This document shows, one piece after another, positions 1 through 8,598 of a DNA stretch of 64,000 nt. A model generated the notes under the pieces. That model was not told where the DNA came from. It saw only the letters and a list, made by a program, of their open reading frames with translations, and ran no database searches. Numbering within the stretch: position 1 is the first letter of the stretch; each line of letters begins with the position of its first letter. The DNA is from Teichococcus aerophilus (GTDB taxonomy: Bacteria > Pseudomonadota > Alphaproteobacteria > Acetobacterales > Acetobacteraceae): positions 1-64,000 of the forward strand of contig NZ_JACTVA010000018.1 in NCBI RefSeq assembly GCF_014490485.1, written 5' to 3'. The position numbers and the translations under genes are program-made.

Positions 1-986
1 TGTTCCGTCGCGCCCTGGGACAGCTCCTCCGCCGAGGCCGACAGCTCCTGGCTGCCGGAGGAAACGTTGTCCGCGGCGGCGACGGCGTCCTGCACGACAG
101 AGCGCAGCTTCTCCAGCATCTGCTTCAGCGCGACGCCCAGCTTGTCGCGATCCGATTGCGGCCGCACGCTGACCGTCAGGTCGCCGCCGGCGATGGCATC
201 GGCCGCCGTGGCCATCTGGCGCAGATTGCCGGTCATGTGGTTCAGCGCCATCACCAGGTCGCGGATCTCGTCATTGCTGCGGACCTCGATGGTCTGGTCC
301 AGATCGCCCTCGGCGACGCCCTCGGCGAGGCCGACGGCCTTGGCGAGGCCACGGCTGATGCCCAGCGAGATGAGCAGCCCGGCGCCGAGCGCCACCAGCA
401 CGGCGATCACCATGGCGCCGATCAGCATGGCGCGGGCGTCGCTGTAGCGGCCGGCCAGGGCGGCGCGCGTCTCGTTCAAGCGGTTCTGGTTGAGGGTGAT
501 CAGGGCTTGCAGGTGGGTCTGCGCCTGCTGCGTCAACTGCCGCAGCTCTGTGGTGGAGAGGGCCACGGCCTGGGCGCGGCCGGCATTCTGCACCAGCTGG
601 CGCAGGCGGTCCTGGACCATCACGTACTGCGACCAGCTGGCATCGAACTCACCGATCAGCCGGCGTCCCTGCTCGCTGGCCAGCCGGTAGAGCTGTTCCC
701 GCGACGCCAGGGCCTGCGCGCGCTGCTCGACGATCTGCCGGTCCATTGCCGCCATGGCGTCCGGCGTATCGGCCAGCAGCAGGTTCTTCTCGGCCCGCAC
801 CACCATCAGCATGGCGTTGAAGACGTCCCGCGCGATCTGCACCCGCTGCACCGGCCCCTCCATCGCGTCCTCCACCTGGTCGTTGAAGGTGGAGAGCTGG
901 TGGATGCCGAGGCCGGCGGCGCCGGAGGCCAGCAGGATGATGGTGCCGAAGGCGGCGGCCAGCTTCGCCTTGATCGTCAATCGCAT
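1..986 (-). CDS. Methyl-accepting chemotaxis protein, N-terminal part (runs off left edge)
   Basis: Chemoreceptor that senses a ligand in the periplasm and controls CheA through CheW. Read on the minus strand from ATG at 986 (MRLTIKAKLAAAFG). A first membrane helix lies at about residues 9-28, then a periplasmic helical region with many Gln and Arg residues (4HB-type by appearance), a second helix at about 187-209 (starting MLIGAMVIAVLV), a HAMP domain, and the start of the signalling helices (ending SASAEELSQGATE at the window edge). It is the last visible gene of the STAS-CheY-CheA-CheW operon, 19 bp after cheW. The signalling hairpin and any CheB/CheR genes would lie beyond the left edge. 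Family assignment is secure; the ligand cannot be told. Confidence 0.93.
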   Translation of the reverse strand, partial: MRLTIKAKLAAAFGTIILLASGAAGLGIHQLSTFNDQVEDAMEGPVQRVQIARDVFNAMLMVVRAEKNLLLADTPDAMAAMDRQIVEQRAQALASREQLYRLASEQGRRLIGEFDASWSQYVMVQDRLRQLVQNAGRAQAVALSTTELRQLTQQAQTHLQALITLNQNRLNETRAALAGRYSDARAMLIGAMVIAVLVALGAGLLISLGISRGLAKAVGLAEGVAEGDLDQTIEVRSNDEIRDLVMALNHMTGNLRQMATAADAIAGGDLTVSVRPQSDRDKLGVALKQMLEKLRSVVQDAVAAADNVSSGSQELSASAEELSQGATE

Positions 987-1005
987 GGTCGTCTCCGGGG
1001 CGGGG

Positions 1006-1494
1006 TCAGGAATGGGTCGCGGGCACGGGGTCGGGCGCACGGCCCTGGGCGAAGATTGGCCCGGGATCGAGCACGATGACGAAGTCGTCGCCCAGCTGGC
1101 CGATGCAGCGGACGTAGTCCGGCCGGCAGCGCAGGCCGAAACGCGGCGTCTGCGTCATGCCGACCAGGGCGATCTCCCGCACCTCGTGCACCTTGTCGGC
1201 CAGCACCGCGACAGTGACGGCTTCCTCCTCCAGCGGCACTTCCAGCACGATGACGCGGGTGTCGATGGTGGTGTCGCTTGGCGCCAGGCCCAGCTTCAGC
1301 CGCAGGTCGGCCAGCGGTACCACGCGGCCCCGCACGTTGATCAGGCGGTCGAGGAAGGCGGGGGCGTTGGGCACCAGCGTGGTCGGGCCGGGGTCCAGGA
1401 TCTCCCGCACATGGCGGGTTTCCAGCGCGAAGCGTTCGCCCTGCAGGTCGATGGTGACGACGCGCAGCGTCTGTGCGGTTTCGGGCGTGCTCAT
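1006..1494 (-). CDS. cheW: Chemotaxis coupling protein CheW
   Basis: Cytoplasmic adaptor linking receptors to CheA. 162 residues, a single CheW beta-barrel domain: begins TLRVVTIDLQGERFALE, then the typical VREIL, the INVRGRVVPLADLRLKLGL segment and a C-terminal DDFVIVLDPG. Size and motifs fit an ordinary CheW. It lies 12 bp downstream of cheA and 19 bp upstream of the MCP gene, all on the minus strand, so it is surely co-transcribed. The C-terminal tail (GRAPDPVPATHS) is short and probably disordered. The ATG at 1494 is the natural start because it opens directly before the domain. Confidence 0.95.
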   Translation of the reverse strand: MSTPETAQTLRVVTIDLQGERFALETRHVREILDPGPTTLVPNAPAFLDRLINVRGRVVPLADLRLKLGLAPSDTTIDTRVIVLEVPLEEEAVTVAVLADKVHEVREIALVGMTQTPRFGLRCRPDYVRCIGQLGDDFVIVLDPGPIFAQGRAPDPVPATHS

Positions 1495-1506
1495 GCGCGC
1501 TATCCT

Positions 1507-3468
1507 TCAGGCCGCGGTCATCAGCCGTTCCTCGTGCGCCTGGCCGAAGGCGACGAGGGGGGCAATGTCGAGGATCAGCGCGACGCTGCCATCACCAAGG
1601 ATGGTGGCCCCGGAGAACATCTCGACATCCGCATGCAGCTTGGAGAGCGACTTGATGACGGTCTGGTGGTCGCCGATCACCTGGTCCACCACCAGGCCGA
1701 CGCGCTGGTCCCCGGCCGAGACGATGACGGCCTTCTTCAGCTTCTCCGGATCGCGCGGCGTGCCGAAGACCTCGTTCAGCCGCAGGAAGGGAATCAGGCT
1801 GCCGCGCAGGTTGAGGAAGTTGCAGCGGGCACCGCCGGCTTCCGCATCGGCATCCAGCTCGACGCATTCCTCTACCGCCGTCAGCGGGATGACGTAGCGG
1901 CCCTCCCCCACCCGGACCAGCAGGCCGTCGATGATCGCCAGCGTCAGCGGCAGGCACAGCGTGACGTCGGTGCCGGCGCCGGGGGTGCTGCTGACTTCGA
2001 TGCTACCGCGCAGGGCCTCGATCGTGCGCTTGACGACATCCATGCCGACGCCGCGCCCGGAGAGGTTGGTGACCGTCGCGGCCGTCGAGAAGCCGGGCTC
2101 GAAGATCAGTTGGAAGACATCCTGGTCGGTCAGCACCTGCTCGGGCGTCACCAGGCCACGTTCCTCGGCGCGGGCGCGGATGCGGGCGCGGTCCAGGCCG
2201 CGGCCGTCTTCGCGGATCGAGACGCGGACCTGGGCGCCGGCATGGCGGGCGGAGAGCAGCAGGCGGCCGCGCCGGGGCTTCTCGCCCCGGTCCTCCGGCC
2301 GTTCGAGGCCGTGGTCGAGCGCGTTGCGGATCAGGTGGACCAGCGGGTCGTTCAGCCGCTCGATGACGGTCTTGTCGAGTTCCGTCTCCTCGCCCTGCAT
2401 CACCAGCTCGACCTCCTTGCCGAGGTCTCGGCACAGGTCGTGCACCAGGCGGCGGAAGCGGCCGAAGAGCTGGCCGATCGGCACGGTGCGGATGCCCATG
2501 GTGGTGTCCCGCAATTCCAGCGAGAGGCGCTCGATCTCCTCCGCCACGGCGCGCAGCTGCACGTCGTGGCTGGCGCCGGCGACCTGGCGCAGGCGGGACT
2601 GGGCGATGACCAGTTCGCCTACCCGGTCCATCAACTCATCCAGCTTGCCGGCGGGAACGCGGACGCTATCCCCCGGCGGTGCGGATTTCGCGGCCTGGGC
2701 GGGTGCGGCGGCGGGGGTGGCAGGCGGCGGTGGAGCGGCGGTGGTGGCGGTGGCCTCGGGCGGCGGTGCGGGGGCGCCGAGCGGCGTCAGCTCCAGCGTC
2801 ATCTCGTCGATGACAAACATGAAGACTTCCTCGACCGCCGCGCGGGTGCAGGGGGCATCCAGCTCCACCTGCCAGGCGATGTGGCAGTCGGTCGGGTCCA
2901 GTTCCTCCAGCGGCGGCACCTCGTCCGCCAGCGCGGTCACGCGCGTTGGGCCCAGGGCGCGCAACTCGTCCAGCAGCAGCAGCGGGTTGGTGCCCATCGC
3001 CATGGCATTGCGGGCCAGGCGGATGGCGATGCGCCAACCTGGCGCTGCCGCGCTCTCCGCCACCGGAGCGATGGCGGCGGCCGGGGTGGCGGCACCGCCC
3101 TGCACGATGGCGTGGAAGCCCGCCAGGATGGCGGCCTGCGCCGCCGCATCGGCCTCCGCCGGGCGTTCCAGCAGGATGCGCAGTTGGTCCTTCGCGGCCA
3201 GTGCCAGGGCCACCAGCTCGCTGCTCGCAACCAGCTTGCCCTTGCGCACTTCGTCGAAGGCATTTTCGACGTGGTGGGTGAAGGCGGCCACGGCGTCGAA
3301 GCCGAACATGGCGCCGGAGCCCTTGATGGTGTGCAGGGCGCGGAAGGCGCTGTCGATCAGCTCCATGTCCCCCTGCCGGTGCTCGAGGTCCAGCAGCGCC
3401 TGTTCCAGCTGCTCCAGCAGTTCCTGCGACTCCTGGCGGAAGGTCTCGACCGGATCGGGGGCGGCCAT
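1507..3468 (-). CDS. cheA: Chemotaxis histidine kinase CheA
   Basis: Sensor kinase that autophosphorylates and passes phosphate to CheY. 653 residues from ATG at 3468, which overlaps the cheY stop by one base (TGATG); an upstream in-frame ATG would lie deep inside cheY and is not preferred. Domains: Hpt with phospho-acceptor His46 (ALHTIKGSG); a central region with an Ala/Pro-rich linker; dimerisation helices near 270-335 (KLDELMDRVGELVIAQ); HATPase with N box near 376 (LIRNALDHGLE) and glycine boxes near 423 and 468 (GRGVGMDVVK); C-terminal CheW-like domain from about 503. Classical single-Hpt architecture. Confidence 0.96.
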   Translation of the reverse strand: MAAPDPVETFRQESQELLEQLEQALLDLEHRQGDMELIDSAFRALHTIKGSGAMFGFDAVAAFTHHVENAFDEVRKGKLVASSELVALALAAKDQLRILLERPAEADAAAQAAILAGFHAIVQGGAATPAAAIAPVAESAAAPGWRIAIRLARNAMAMGTNPLLLLDELRALGPTRVTALADEVPPLEELDPTDCHIAWQVELDAPCTRAAVEEVFMFVIDEMTLELTPLGAPAPPPEATATTAAPPPPATPAAAPAQAAKSAPPGDSVRVPAGKLDELMDRVGELVIAQSRLRQVAGASHDVQLRAVAEEIERLSLELRDTTMGIRTVPIGQLFGRFRRLVHDLCRDLGKEVELVMQGEETELDKTVIERLNDPLVHLIRNALDHGLERPEDRGEKPRRGRLLLSARHAGAQVRVSIREDGRGLDRARIRARAEERGLVTPEQVLTDQDVFQLIFEPGFSTAATVTNLSGRGVGMDVVKRTIEALRGSIEVSSTPGAGTDVTLCLPLTLAIIDGLLVRVGEGRYVIPLTAVEECVELDADAEAGGARCNFLNLRGSLIPFLRLNEVFGTPRDPEKLKKAVIVSAGDQRVGLVVDQVIGDHQTVIKSLSKLHADVEMFSGATILGDGSVALILDIAPLVAFGQAHEERLMTAA

Positions 3469-3833
3469 CAGCCCAGGACCTTGCGGACCACGGTCAGCAG
3501 CTGCTCCTGCTGGAAGGGCTTGGTGATCCATCCGGTGGCGCCGGCGGCCTTGGCCTGGGCCTTGATGCCGGCATCGGATTCGGTGGTGAGGAAGAGGATG
3601 GGGACGCCGCGATAGGCCGGCAGCTTGCGAAGTTCGGTGATCAGGCCGAGCCCGTTCATACGCGGCATGTTCAGGTCCGTCACCACCATGTCCACGGTGC
3701 GGGCATTGGCCTTGGCCAGGCCGTCCACGCCATCCTCGGCCTCGACCACGCCATAGCCGGCGCCGGTCAGGGTCATGCGCACCATCTGGCGCAGGCTGGC
3801 GGAATCATCGACGGTCAGGATAGTCTTGCTCAC
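3468..3833 (-). CDS. cheY: Response regulator CheY
   Basis: Single-domain receiver, 121 residues, the phosphorylated output of CheA that acts on the flagellar motor. All key residues are visible: acidic pair D9-D10 (TVDDS), phospho-acceptor D53 (VVTDLNMP), T83 and K105 (WITKPF). There is no output domain. The start is GTG at 3833, overlapping the STAS gene stop (GTGA, 4 bases), and its stop overlaps the cheA start by one base, so translation is coupled on both sides. Confidence 0.95.
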   Translation of the reverse strand: MSKTILTVDDSASLRQMVRMTLTGAGYGVVEAEDGVDGLAKANARTVDMVVTDLNMPRMNGLGLITELRKLPAYRGVPILFLTTESDAGIKAQAKAAGATGWITKPFQQEQLLTVVRKVLG

Positions 3834-4162
3834 GACGCGGCCTCGCCTTGCATCCAGTGGGAAAAGCCCGCCGCATCGGCGACGGGGGGAAAGCCGGCAC
3901 GGGCCAGCGCGGCGCAGAGCGCCGGTGCGGGGGCGCCGCGCAGCAGCAGGGACTTGCCGCCACGCTGGGCACTGCGGCCGGCGGAGAGCAGCGCCTGCAC
4001 GGCGCTGAGGTCGGCCTCCGTCACGCCCGTGCAGTCGATCTCCAGCCGTGGCTGGGTCTGCACGGCCTGCAGCAGCCGGGCGCGAAGATCCTCGGCGTGC
4101 CGGAGCAGCAGCGGACCTTCCAGCACCAGGCAGGCATCTTCCGCGGCGAACTCGTCCTGCAT
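3830..4162 (-). CDS. STAS-domain protein at head of chemotaxis operon
   Basis: Small STAS-like protein of 110 residues. The start is ATG at 4162 (MQDEFAAEDACLVLEG): the sequence GGAGGGG lies 8 bases upstream, while the longer frame upstream is a GC artefact rich in Arg and Pro. The visible core has the STAS layout: LVLEGPLLLRHAEDLRARLLQ, then LEIDCTGVTEADLSAVQALLSAG (strand, loop where a phospho-Ser/Thr sits in anti-anti-sigma factors, helix), then KSLLLRG. Here the loop reads GVTEADLS. It is the first gene of the chemotaxis operon and is coupled to cheY. STAS proteins of this kind occur in some che operons; the exact role is unknown. Confidence 0.8.
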   Translation of the reverse strand: MQDEFAAEDACLVLEGPLLLRHAEDLRARLLQAVQTQPRLEIDCTGVTEADLSAVQALLSAGRSAQRGGKSLLLRGAPAPALCAALARAGFPPVADAAGFSHWMQGEAAS

Positions 4163-4490
4163 CGCGATGGCCCCTCCGGTCATGGGCCGAGCGGCCCGTG
4201 CCCTGGGTCTTAAAGGCCGGAGGTAAATTTCCGGTGTACCGGGTGACGGCGCGGTGCTGTGCGGTGGGATTCGTGGTGCGCCGGGGCGGAGGGAGCGCGG
4301 CGGGCCGCGCGAGGGCGGGACGGGTCGCGCATGTCGCGCGGCCGGGCGTGCCTGGCGCACTGGCCGGTGGGTCAGGGCGATGCGGGGGCCAGTCTTGAGA
4401 GGCTAGCTTAACCGTTGGTTGGAGCTCGCGACGGTGCTTTCCAGCCGGCGCCTCGGCATGTGGCCAATCAACATGCGATAGGGGAAGGAG

Positions 4491-4708
4491 CAGAAAGGTC
4501 AGGGGAAAGAATTCCCCTGAAACCCCATCTTCTATCTGCGAGTTCGGCTTCAGGACTGGCGGGCACGGCCTGGATGAAAATCAGGGACGCGCCGTTGCCG
4601 GAGGCTATGGAGCTTCGGCATCGCCCTGGCCGAGACCGACGCTTCAACAACGCGCCAAACGACTCGCAGAAAAAAGATGGGGTCCGGGGAATTCCTTCCC
4701 CGGCCTTC
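4491..4708. repeat. Family 1 paired inverted element, copy A
   Basis: Fills much of the 4163-4820 gap. Left arm 4491-4545 and right arm about 4656-4708 are inverted copies of each other. Each holds a hairpin: CAGGGGAAAGAATTCCCCTG at 4500-4519 in the left arm, and the consensus CCGGGGAA/TTCCCCGG pair in the right arm. On the minus strand the right arm follows the stop of the binding-protein gene (4821) and its hairpin is followed by ACCCCATCTTTTTT, resembling an intrinsic terminator. The rest of the gap (4163-4490) presumably carries the chemotaxis operon promoter; nothing recognisable was seen. Confidence 0.8.
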
Positions 4709-4820
4709 CGCCAACCGACCAGACATTCCATTCGACGTCACGGTCCGGATCAGTCCGGCATCGCCTTCATGCGAACATCGTGGCAGCGTGGTTCAACCGC
4801 CAATGCGCCGAAACGGTCCT

Positions 4821-6389
4821 CTACTTCGCCACCGGGAACATCGACATCGCGTAGGTCTCCTCATCGTTGCGGGCGATGATGCGGACGGTGTTGCGGGAGG
4901 CCCAGATATTCACCTGGTGGTGCAGCGGGATGATGGCGTGGTCCGCCATCGCGACGCGTGTGGCCTGGCGGTACAGTTCCTCGCGCGCCGGCGGGTCGAT
5001 GGTGACGAGGGCCTTGTCCAGCAACGCATCGAAGGCGGCGCTGGAATAGAGCGATCGGTTGGAGGTGCCGCGGCCCGTCGCCGCGCTTTGCGTGGCGATG
5101 AGGGCGACCATCGGGTGGTCGGGCTCCCCGGTGCCGGTGCCCCAGCCGGACAGGCCGATCGGAAACTCGTTGCGGGCGGAGCGGGAGAAGTACACGTTGG
5201 ACGGCATGGCCTGCAGGTCGACGCGGACGCCGATGCGCGACCACATCTGTGCCACCGCCTGCAGGATCTGCTCGTCATTGACATAGCGGTTGTTCGGGCC
5301 GGCCAGAACGACGCGGAAGCCTTGCGGGTAGCCGGCCTCGGCCAGCAGCGCCTGGGCGCGCGCGGCGTCGAACACCGGCACGGTGGTCTGCGGGTCGTGG
5401 CCCATGACGCCGGCCGCCAGGAACTGGCCGGATGGCGTGGCGTAGCCGCTCATCACCTGCCGCACGATAGCGGGGCGGTTGATGGCGATGGAGAGCGCCT
5501 CCCGCACCCGGTTGTCGCGCAGCGGGCTGTGGGCCAGCTTCTCGCCATTGGGGCCGGTGACACCGGGGGCGTCGTCCCGCGACTGGTCGACATTGAGGAA
5601 GATGTTGCGCAGGGCGGGCTGGCTGGCGATGACCAGGCCCTGGGTCGTTTTCAGCGCATCGACATCGCGCGTCGGCACCGCGTCGATCACATCGACATCC
5701 CCGGCGCGCAGCGCGGCGATGCGGGACCCGTCATTGGCGATGACGCGGTAGTCCACCCGTTCCCACGGCTGGGCGCCGCCCCAGAAGGCCGGGTTGCGCG
5801 CGAAGATCGCCTGGCTGCCGGGGGAGTAGGAAACCAGCCGGTATGGGCCGGTGCCGATGGCGGCGCGGCCGCTGTTGAATTCCGCCGTGTCCACCGCCGC
5901 GGGCAGGCCGCGGCTGATGATGGCGAGGCCGGTCATCAGGTTGGGCAGGGTCGGGTACGGGGCGGCGGTGTGCATGCGAATGGTGTGGTCGTCCACCACT
6001 TCCAGCCGCTGCACGGAACGGGTGTAGATGACGAAGCTGCCGGGGCTGTTGCGCACCTGCGGCACCCGGGCGAAGGTGGCGACGACATCTTCCGCCGTGA
6101 AGGGCGTGCCGTCATGCCAGGTGACGCCCTGGCGCAGCTTGAATTCCCACGTCGTCTCGTTGACCGCCGTCCATGATTCCGCGAGGCCGGGGCGCAGGCG
6201 GAAGTTCTCGTCCGTATCCACAAGCCGGTCGAACACATGCTTGTTCATCGCATTGTTCGGCGTCAGCGTATGGTAATGCGGGTCCATCGAGGTGAAGGCG
6301 CCGCCGACGGCGATGCGCAGGGTCTGCGCCTCCGCGCCGGTGGCGAGCAGTCCGAGGATGGAGGCGGCGGTGAGCAGGGCCTTGCGCAT
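4821..6389 (-). CDS. ABC transporter substrate-binding protein, family 5 (peptide/opine type)
   Basis: Periplasmic solute-binding protein, 522 residues. The start chosen is ATG at 6389 (MRKALLTAASILGLLATGAEAQ, a Sec signal peptide with AQA-type cleavage), because GGAG lies about 10 bases upstream; an earlier ATG is 6 codons out. The mature protein begins TLRIAVGGAFTSMDPHYHT and shows the SBP5 hallmarks: RPGLAESW, WEFKLRQGVTWHDGTPFTAEDV, IGTGPYRL, REALSIAINR. No permease or ATPase gene is adjacent, so it is an orphan binding protein. It is divergent from the amidohydrolase gene, which hints that the two could share a substrate route; the ligand is unknown. Confidence 0.9.
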   Translation of the reverse strand: MRKALLTAASILGLLATGAEAQTLRIAVGGAFTSMDPHYHTLTPNNAMNKHVFDRLVDTDENFRLRPGLAESWTAVNETTWEFKLRQGVTWHDGTPFTAEDVVATFARVPQVRNSPGSFVIYTRSVQRLEVVDDHTIRMHTAAPYPTLPNLMTGLAIISRGLPAAVDTAEFNSGRAAIGTGPYRLVSYSPGSQAIFARNPAFWGGAQPWERVDYRVIANDGSRIAALRAGDVDVIDAVPTRDVDALKTTQGLVIASQPALRNIFLNVDQSRDDAPGVTGPNGEKLAHSPLRDNRVREALSIAINRPAIVRQVMSGYATPSGQFLAAGVMGHDPQTTVPVFDAARAQALLAEAGYPQGFRVVLAGPNNRYVNDEQILQAVAQMWSRIGVRVDLQAMPSNVYFSRSARNEFPIGLSGWGTGTGEPDHPMVALIATQSAATGRGTSNRSLYSSAAFDALLDKALVTIDPPAREELYRQATRVAMADHAIIPLHHQVNIWASRNTVRIIARNDEETYAMSMFPVAK

Positions 6390-6820
6390 GACGACGTCTC
6401 CAGACATGCTGATGTTACGCGGGCGAGATGCTAGGGGCGCGCGTGGCGTTGCCGCAACTGCCTAATACGATGACCAGGAGCCGGCATCCGCATGGATTTG
6501 CCTGTCACCGATGCAGTGGCCGCCAACGGGGATGCAAACCGCACATTTCCTGACCGGGACGCCGCCGCGATGCGGCGCGCGGGTGGGGTGCTGCGCATCG
6601 GGCCGGATGCCATCGCGGTGCGCCGCATTTGCCGGGAATCGCGGTTTGGCGTTGGCGGGGCTGCCATCGGCGTGCAGCCGTGATGCCGCAGACCTGGATG
6701 CTGCCGCGCCGCGCGCTATGGCCAGTCAGCCTACGCACCCATCCGTCCGGCACCGGCACCCGAACGAAGCTCGTCTGAACAAAGATCGCCTGAACGAACA
6801 CTGCGGAAGGAAGCGGAATC
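6390..6820. other. Divergent intergenic region between binding protein and amidohydrolase
   Basis: About 430 bp separating two divergent genes, so it must hold both promoters. Short reading frames here (for example 6492-6683) have no ribosome site or recognisable domain and look like chance. No convincing operator or riboswitch was seen. An AAGGA-like ribosome site at about 6806-6812 precedes the TTG start at 6821. Confidence 0.5.
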
Positions 6821-8254
6821 TTGGCTGATACCATCGTCGAACACGGCACCATCATCACCATGGACCCGCAGCGGCGGGTGATCGAGGATGGCAGCGTCGC
6901 CATCGAGGGCGGGCGCATCGTCGCGGTGGGGCCGGCGGATGAGGTGGCCGCCGCGCACCCGCACGCCACCAAGCGTATCGACGCGCGCCACAAGGCCATC
7001 CTGCCCGGCTTGATCGATGGCCACACCCATGCCGGCCACGCCATGATCCGCACCGCCGGCGCCGGCGATACCAAGGCCTGGTACGACACGGTGCATGACA
7101 TCTACAACCACGGCTCCGGCCCCGAATTCTGGCGGCTGGAAGCAGCGATGGCGGCGACCGAGCGGCTGCGCTTCGGCACTACCACCGCGACGGCACTGCT
7201 CGGCGGCGGCGACTCCGCCATGCGTTGCGACGATCTGCGCTTCGTCGACGCGCATTGCCAGTCGGTCGCCGAGGTGGGCATCCGCGAGATCGTCGTCGTC
7301 GGCCATCCGCGTGGCCCCTACCCGGCCGACTATTCGATCTGGGAAGGCGAGACGCGGCACCGCAAGGCCGTGCCGTTCGAGACGTTCCGCGATGTCTGCG
7401 CCGCCGCCGTCGACAAATGGCATGGCGCGGTGGATGGCCGGGTGCGCATCGCCCTGCTCTCCCCCGTGCATCACGACGCGGCGCCGCAGGACAACGTGGC
7501 CGAGCATTGGGCGCAGACGCGGGAGATGCGCGAGCTCTCCCGCAGCAAGGGCGTGATGTGGCACCAGGATGGCCACCGGCGCGGCTCCATCGCCTGGCTG
7601 CAACGCGAGACGGGCGCACTCGGCGAGGATGCCTGGCTCTCCCACTGCATCGACATCACCGAAGAAGAGATGCGGCTGCTGGCGGAGACCGGTACGCGGG
7701 TGGCGCATAACGCCTCCGCCGCCTTCTCCATCCGCGGCCGCTGCCCGGCGCCGGAGCTGATCGACATGGGCGTGCTGGTGATGCTGAGCACCGACGCCAC
7801 GGCGCCGGACCGCTCGGCCGACCAGTTCCGCAACATGTGGCAGTGCATGCACTACCACCGCCGCCATTTCCGCGACGACAAGGTGATGCCGGTTGGCAAA
7901 GTGCTGGAAATGGTGACGATCGACGCGGCAAAAGCCCTGCACCTGGACCACGAGATCGGCTCCCTCGAAGTCGGCAAGAAAGCCGATGTCATCACGGTGG
8001 ACCTGTTCAAGCCGCATATGATGCCGCTGCACATGCCAGTGCACCGCGTGGTCTGCTTCGCCCAGGGCTCCGATGTCTCGGAAGTGCTGGTGGACGGGAA
8101 GCTGCTGGTGGAAAACGGCGAGGTGCTGAGCATCGACTGGCGCGCCATGCTGCGGGACGTACAGGTGGAGGCCGACGCCGCCATCCGCCGCACAGGCCGC
8201 GACGCCGCCTTCCACACCCTGCCGCCAAACTTCTGGCGGCATACGCATTATTGA
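6821..8254 (+). CDS. Amidohydrolase family metal-dependent hydrolase (ATZ/TRZ-like)
   Basis: 477-residue cytoplasmic amidohydrolase, starting at TTG 6821. The metal site is seen as HxH at H68/H70 (LIDGHTHAGH), later histidines in WHQDGH and WLSHCID, and the D325 ligand in LSTDATAPD. The C-terminal half carries the composite-domain signature GSLEVGKKADVITVDL. This places it with hydrolases that deaminate or dechlorinate N-heterocycles (SsnA, guanine-deaminase and atrazine-hydrolase relatives). The usual HxxE motif with a catalytic Glu reads WHQDGHRRGS here, so the chemistry may differ. It is transcribed away from an orphan binding protein that could supply substrate. The substrate is not predictable. 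Confidence 0.85.
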   Translation: MADTIVEHGTIITMDPQRRVIEDGSVAIEGGRIVAVGPADEVAAAHPHATKRIDARHKAILPGLIDGHTHAGHAMIRTAGAGDTKAWYDTVHDIYNHGSGPEFWRLEAAMAATERLRFGTTTATALLGGGDSAMRCDDLRFVDAHCQSVAEVGIREIVVVGHPRGPYPADYSIWEGETRHRKAVPFETFRDVCAAAVDKWHGAVDGRVRIALLSPVHHDAAPQDNVAEHWAQTREMRELSRSKGVMWHQDGHRRGSIAWLQRETGALGEDAWLSHCIDITEEEMRLLAETGTRVAHNASAAFSIRGRCPAPELIDMGVLVMLSTDATAPDRSADQFRNMWQCMHYHRRHFRDDKVMPVGKVLEMVTIDAAKALHLDHEIGSLEVGKKADVITVDLFKPHMMPLHMPVHRVVCFAQGSDVSEVLVDGKLLVENGEVLSIDWRAMLRDVQVEADAAIRRTGRDAAFHTLPPNFWRHTHY

Positions 8255-8278
8255 GCCTGTCGGGCTCGGGACAAGATG

Positions 8279-8530
8279 GAGGAAGGCCGGGGAAGGAATT
8301 CCCCGGGCCCCTTCTTTTCTTTTTTCGAGTTTCCCGGGCGCGGTTGTTTGGGGCCATGCACCTAAGCGACGGCTGGGTGCGCCGGAGGTCCTAGACCTCC
8401 GGCGACTGAGGGTTCAGCCCGCGTGGCCATATTTAAAATCATCAGAAGCGTCCGCTCTCAGTCCTGATGCGCCACGCCAAACTCGAAGAAGAAAAAGAAG
8501 GGGTCCGGGGAATTCATTCCCCGGCCTTCC
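8279..8530. repeat. Family 1 paired inverted element, copy B
   Basis: Occupies the 8255-8598 gap. Left arm 8279-8333 has hairpin CCGGGGAAGGAATTCCCCGG (8287-8306) followed by GCCCCTTCTTTTCTTTTTTC, 30 bp after the amidohydrolase stop. Right arm 8478-8530 is the inverted copy. The centre holds a GGAGGTCCTAGACCTCC-type palindrome and a block ending GGTTCAGCCCGCGTGGCC that recurs in other copies. Likely terminates the upstream gene. Confidence 0.85.
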
Positions 8531-8598
8531 CTTCCCCTCCACGCGCGCCCCCCCTTCCGATGGCTGACACGTCCTGGCATCCGCGCTAAAAGCGGCGG

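Noticed and set aside
754-3615. 953-codon plus-strand frame over the chemotaxis genes
   Set aside because: Antisense to cheA, cheW and cheY, all with complete family motifs.
6492-6683. Possible 63-residue gene in the divergent region
   Set aside because: No ribosome site, Arg/Asp/Ala-biased sequence, no domain.
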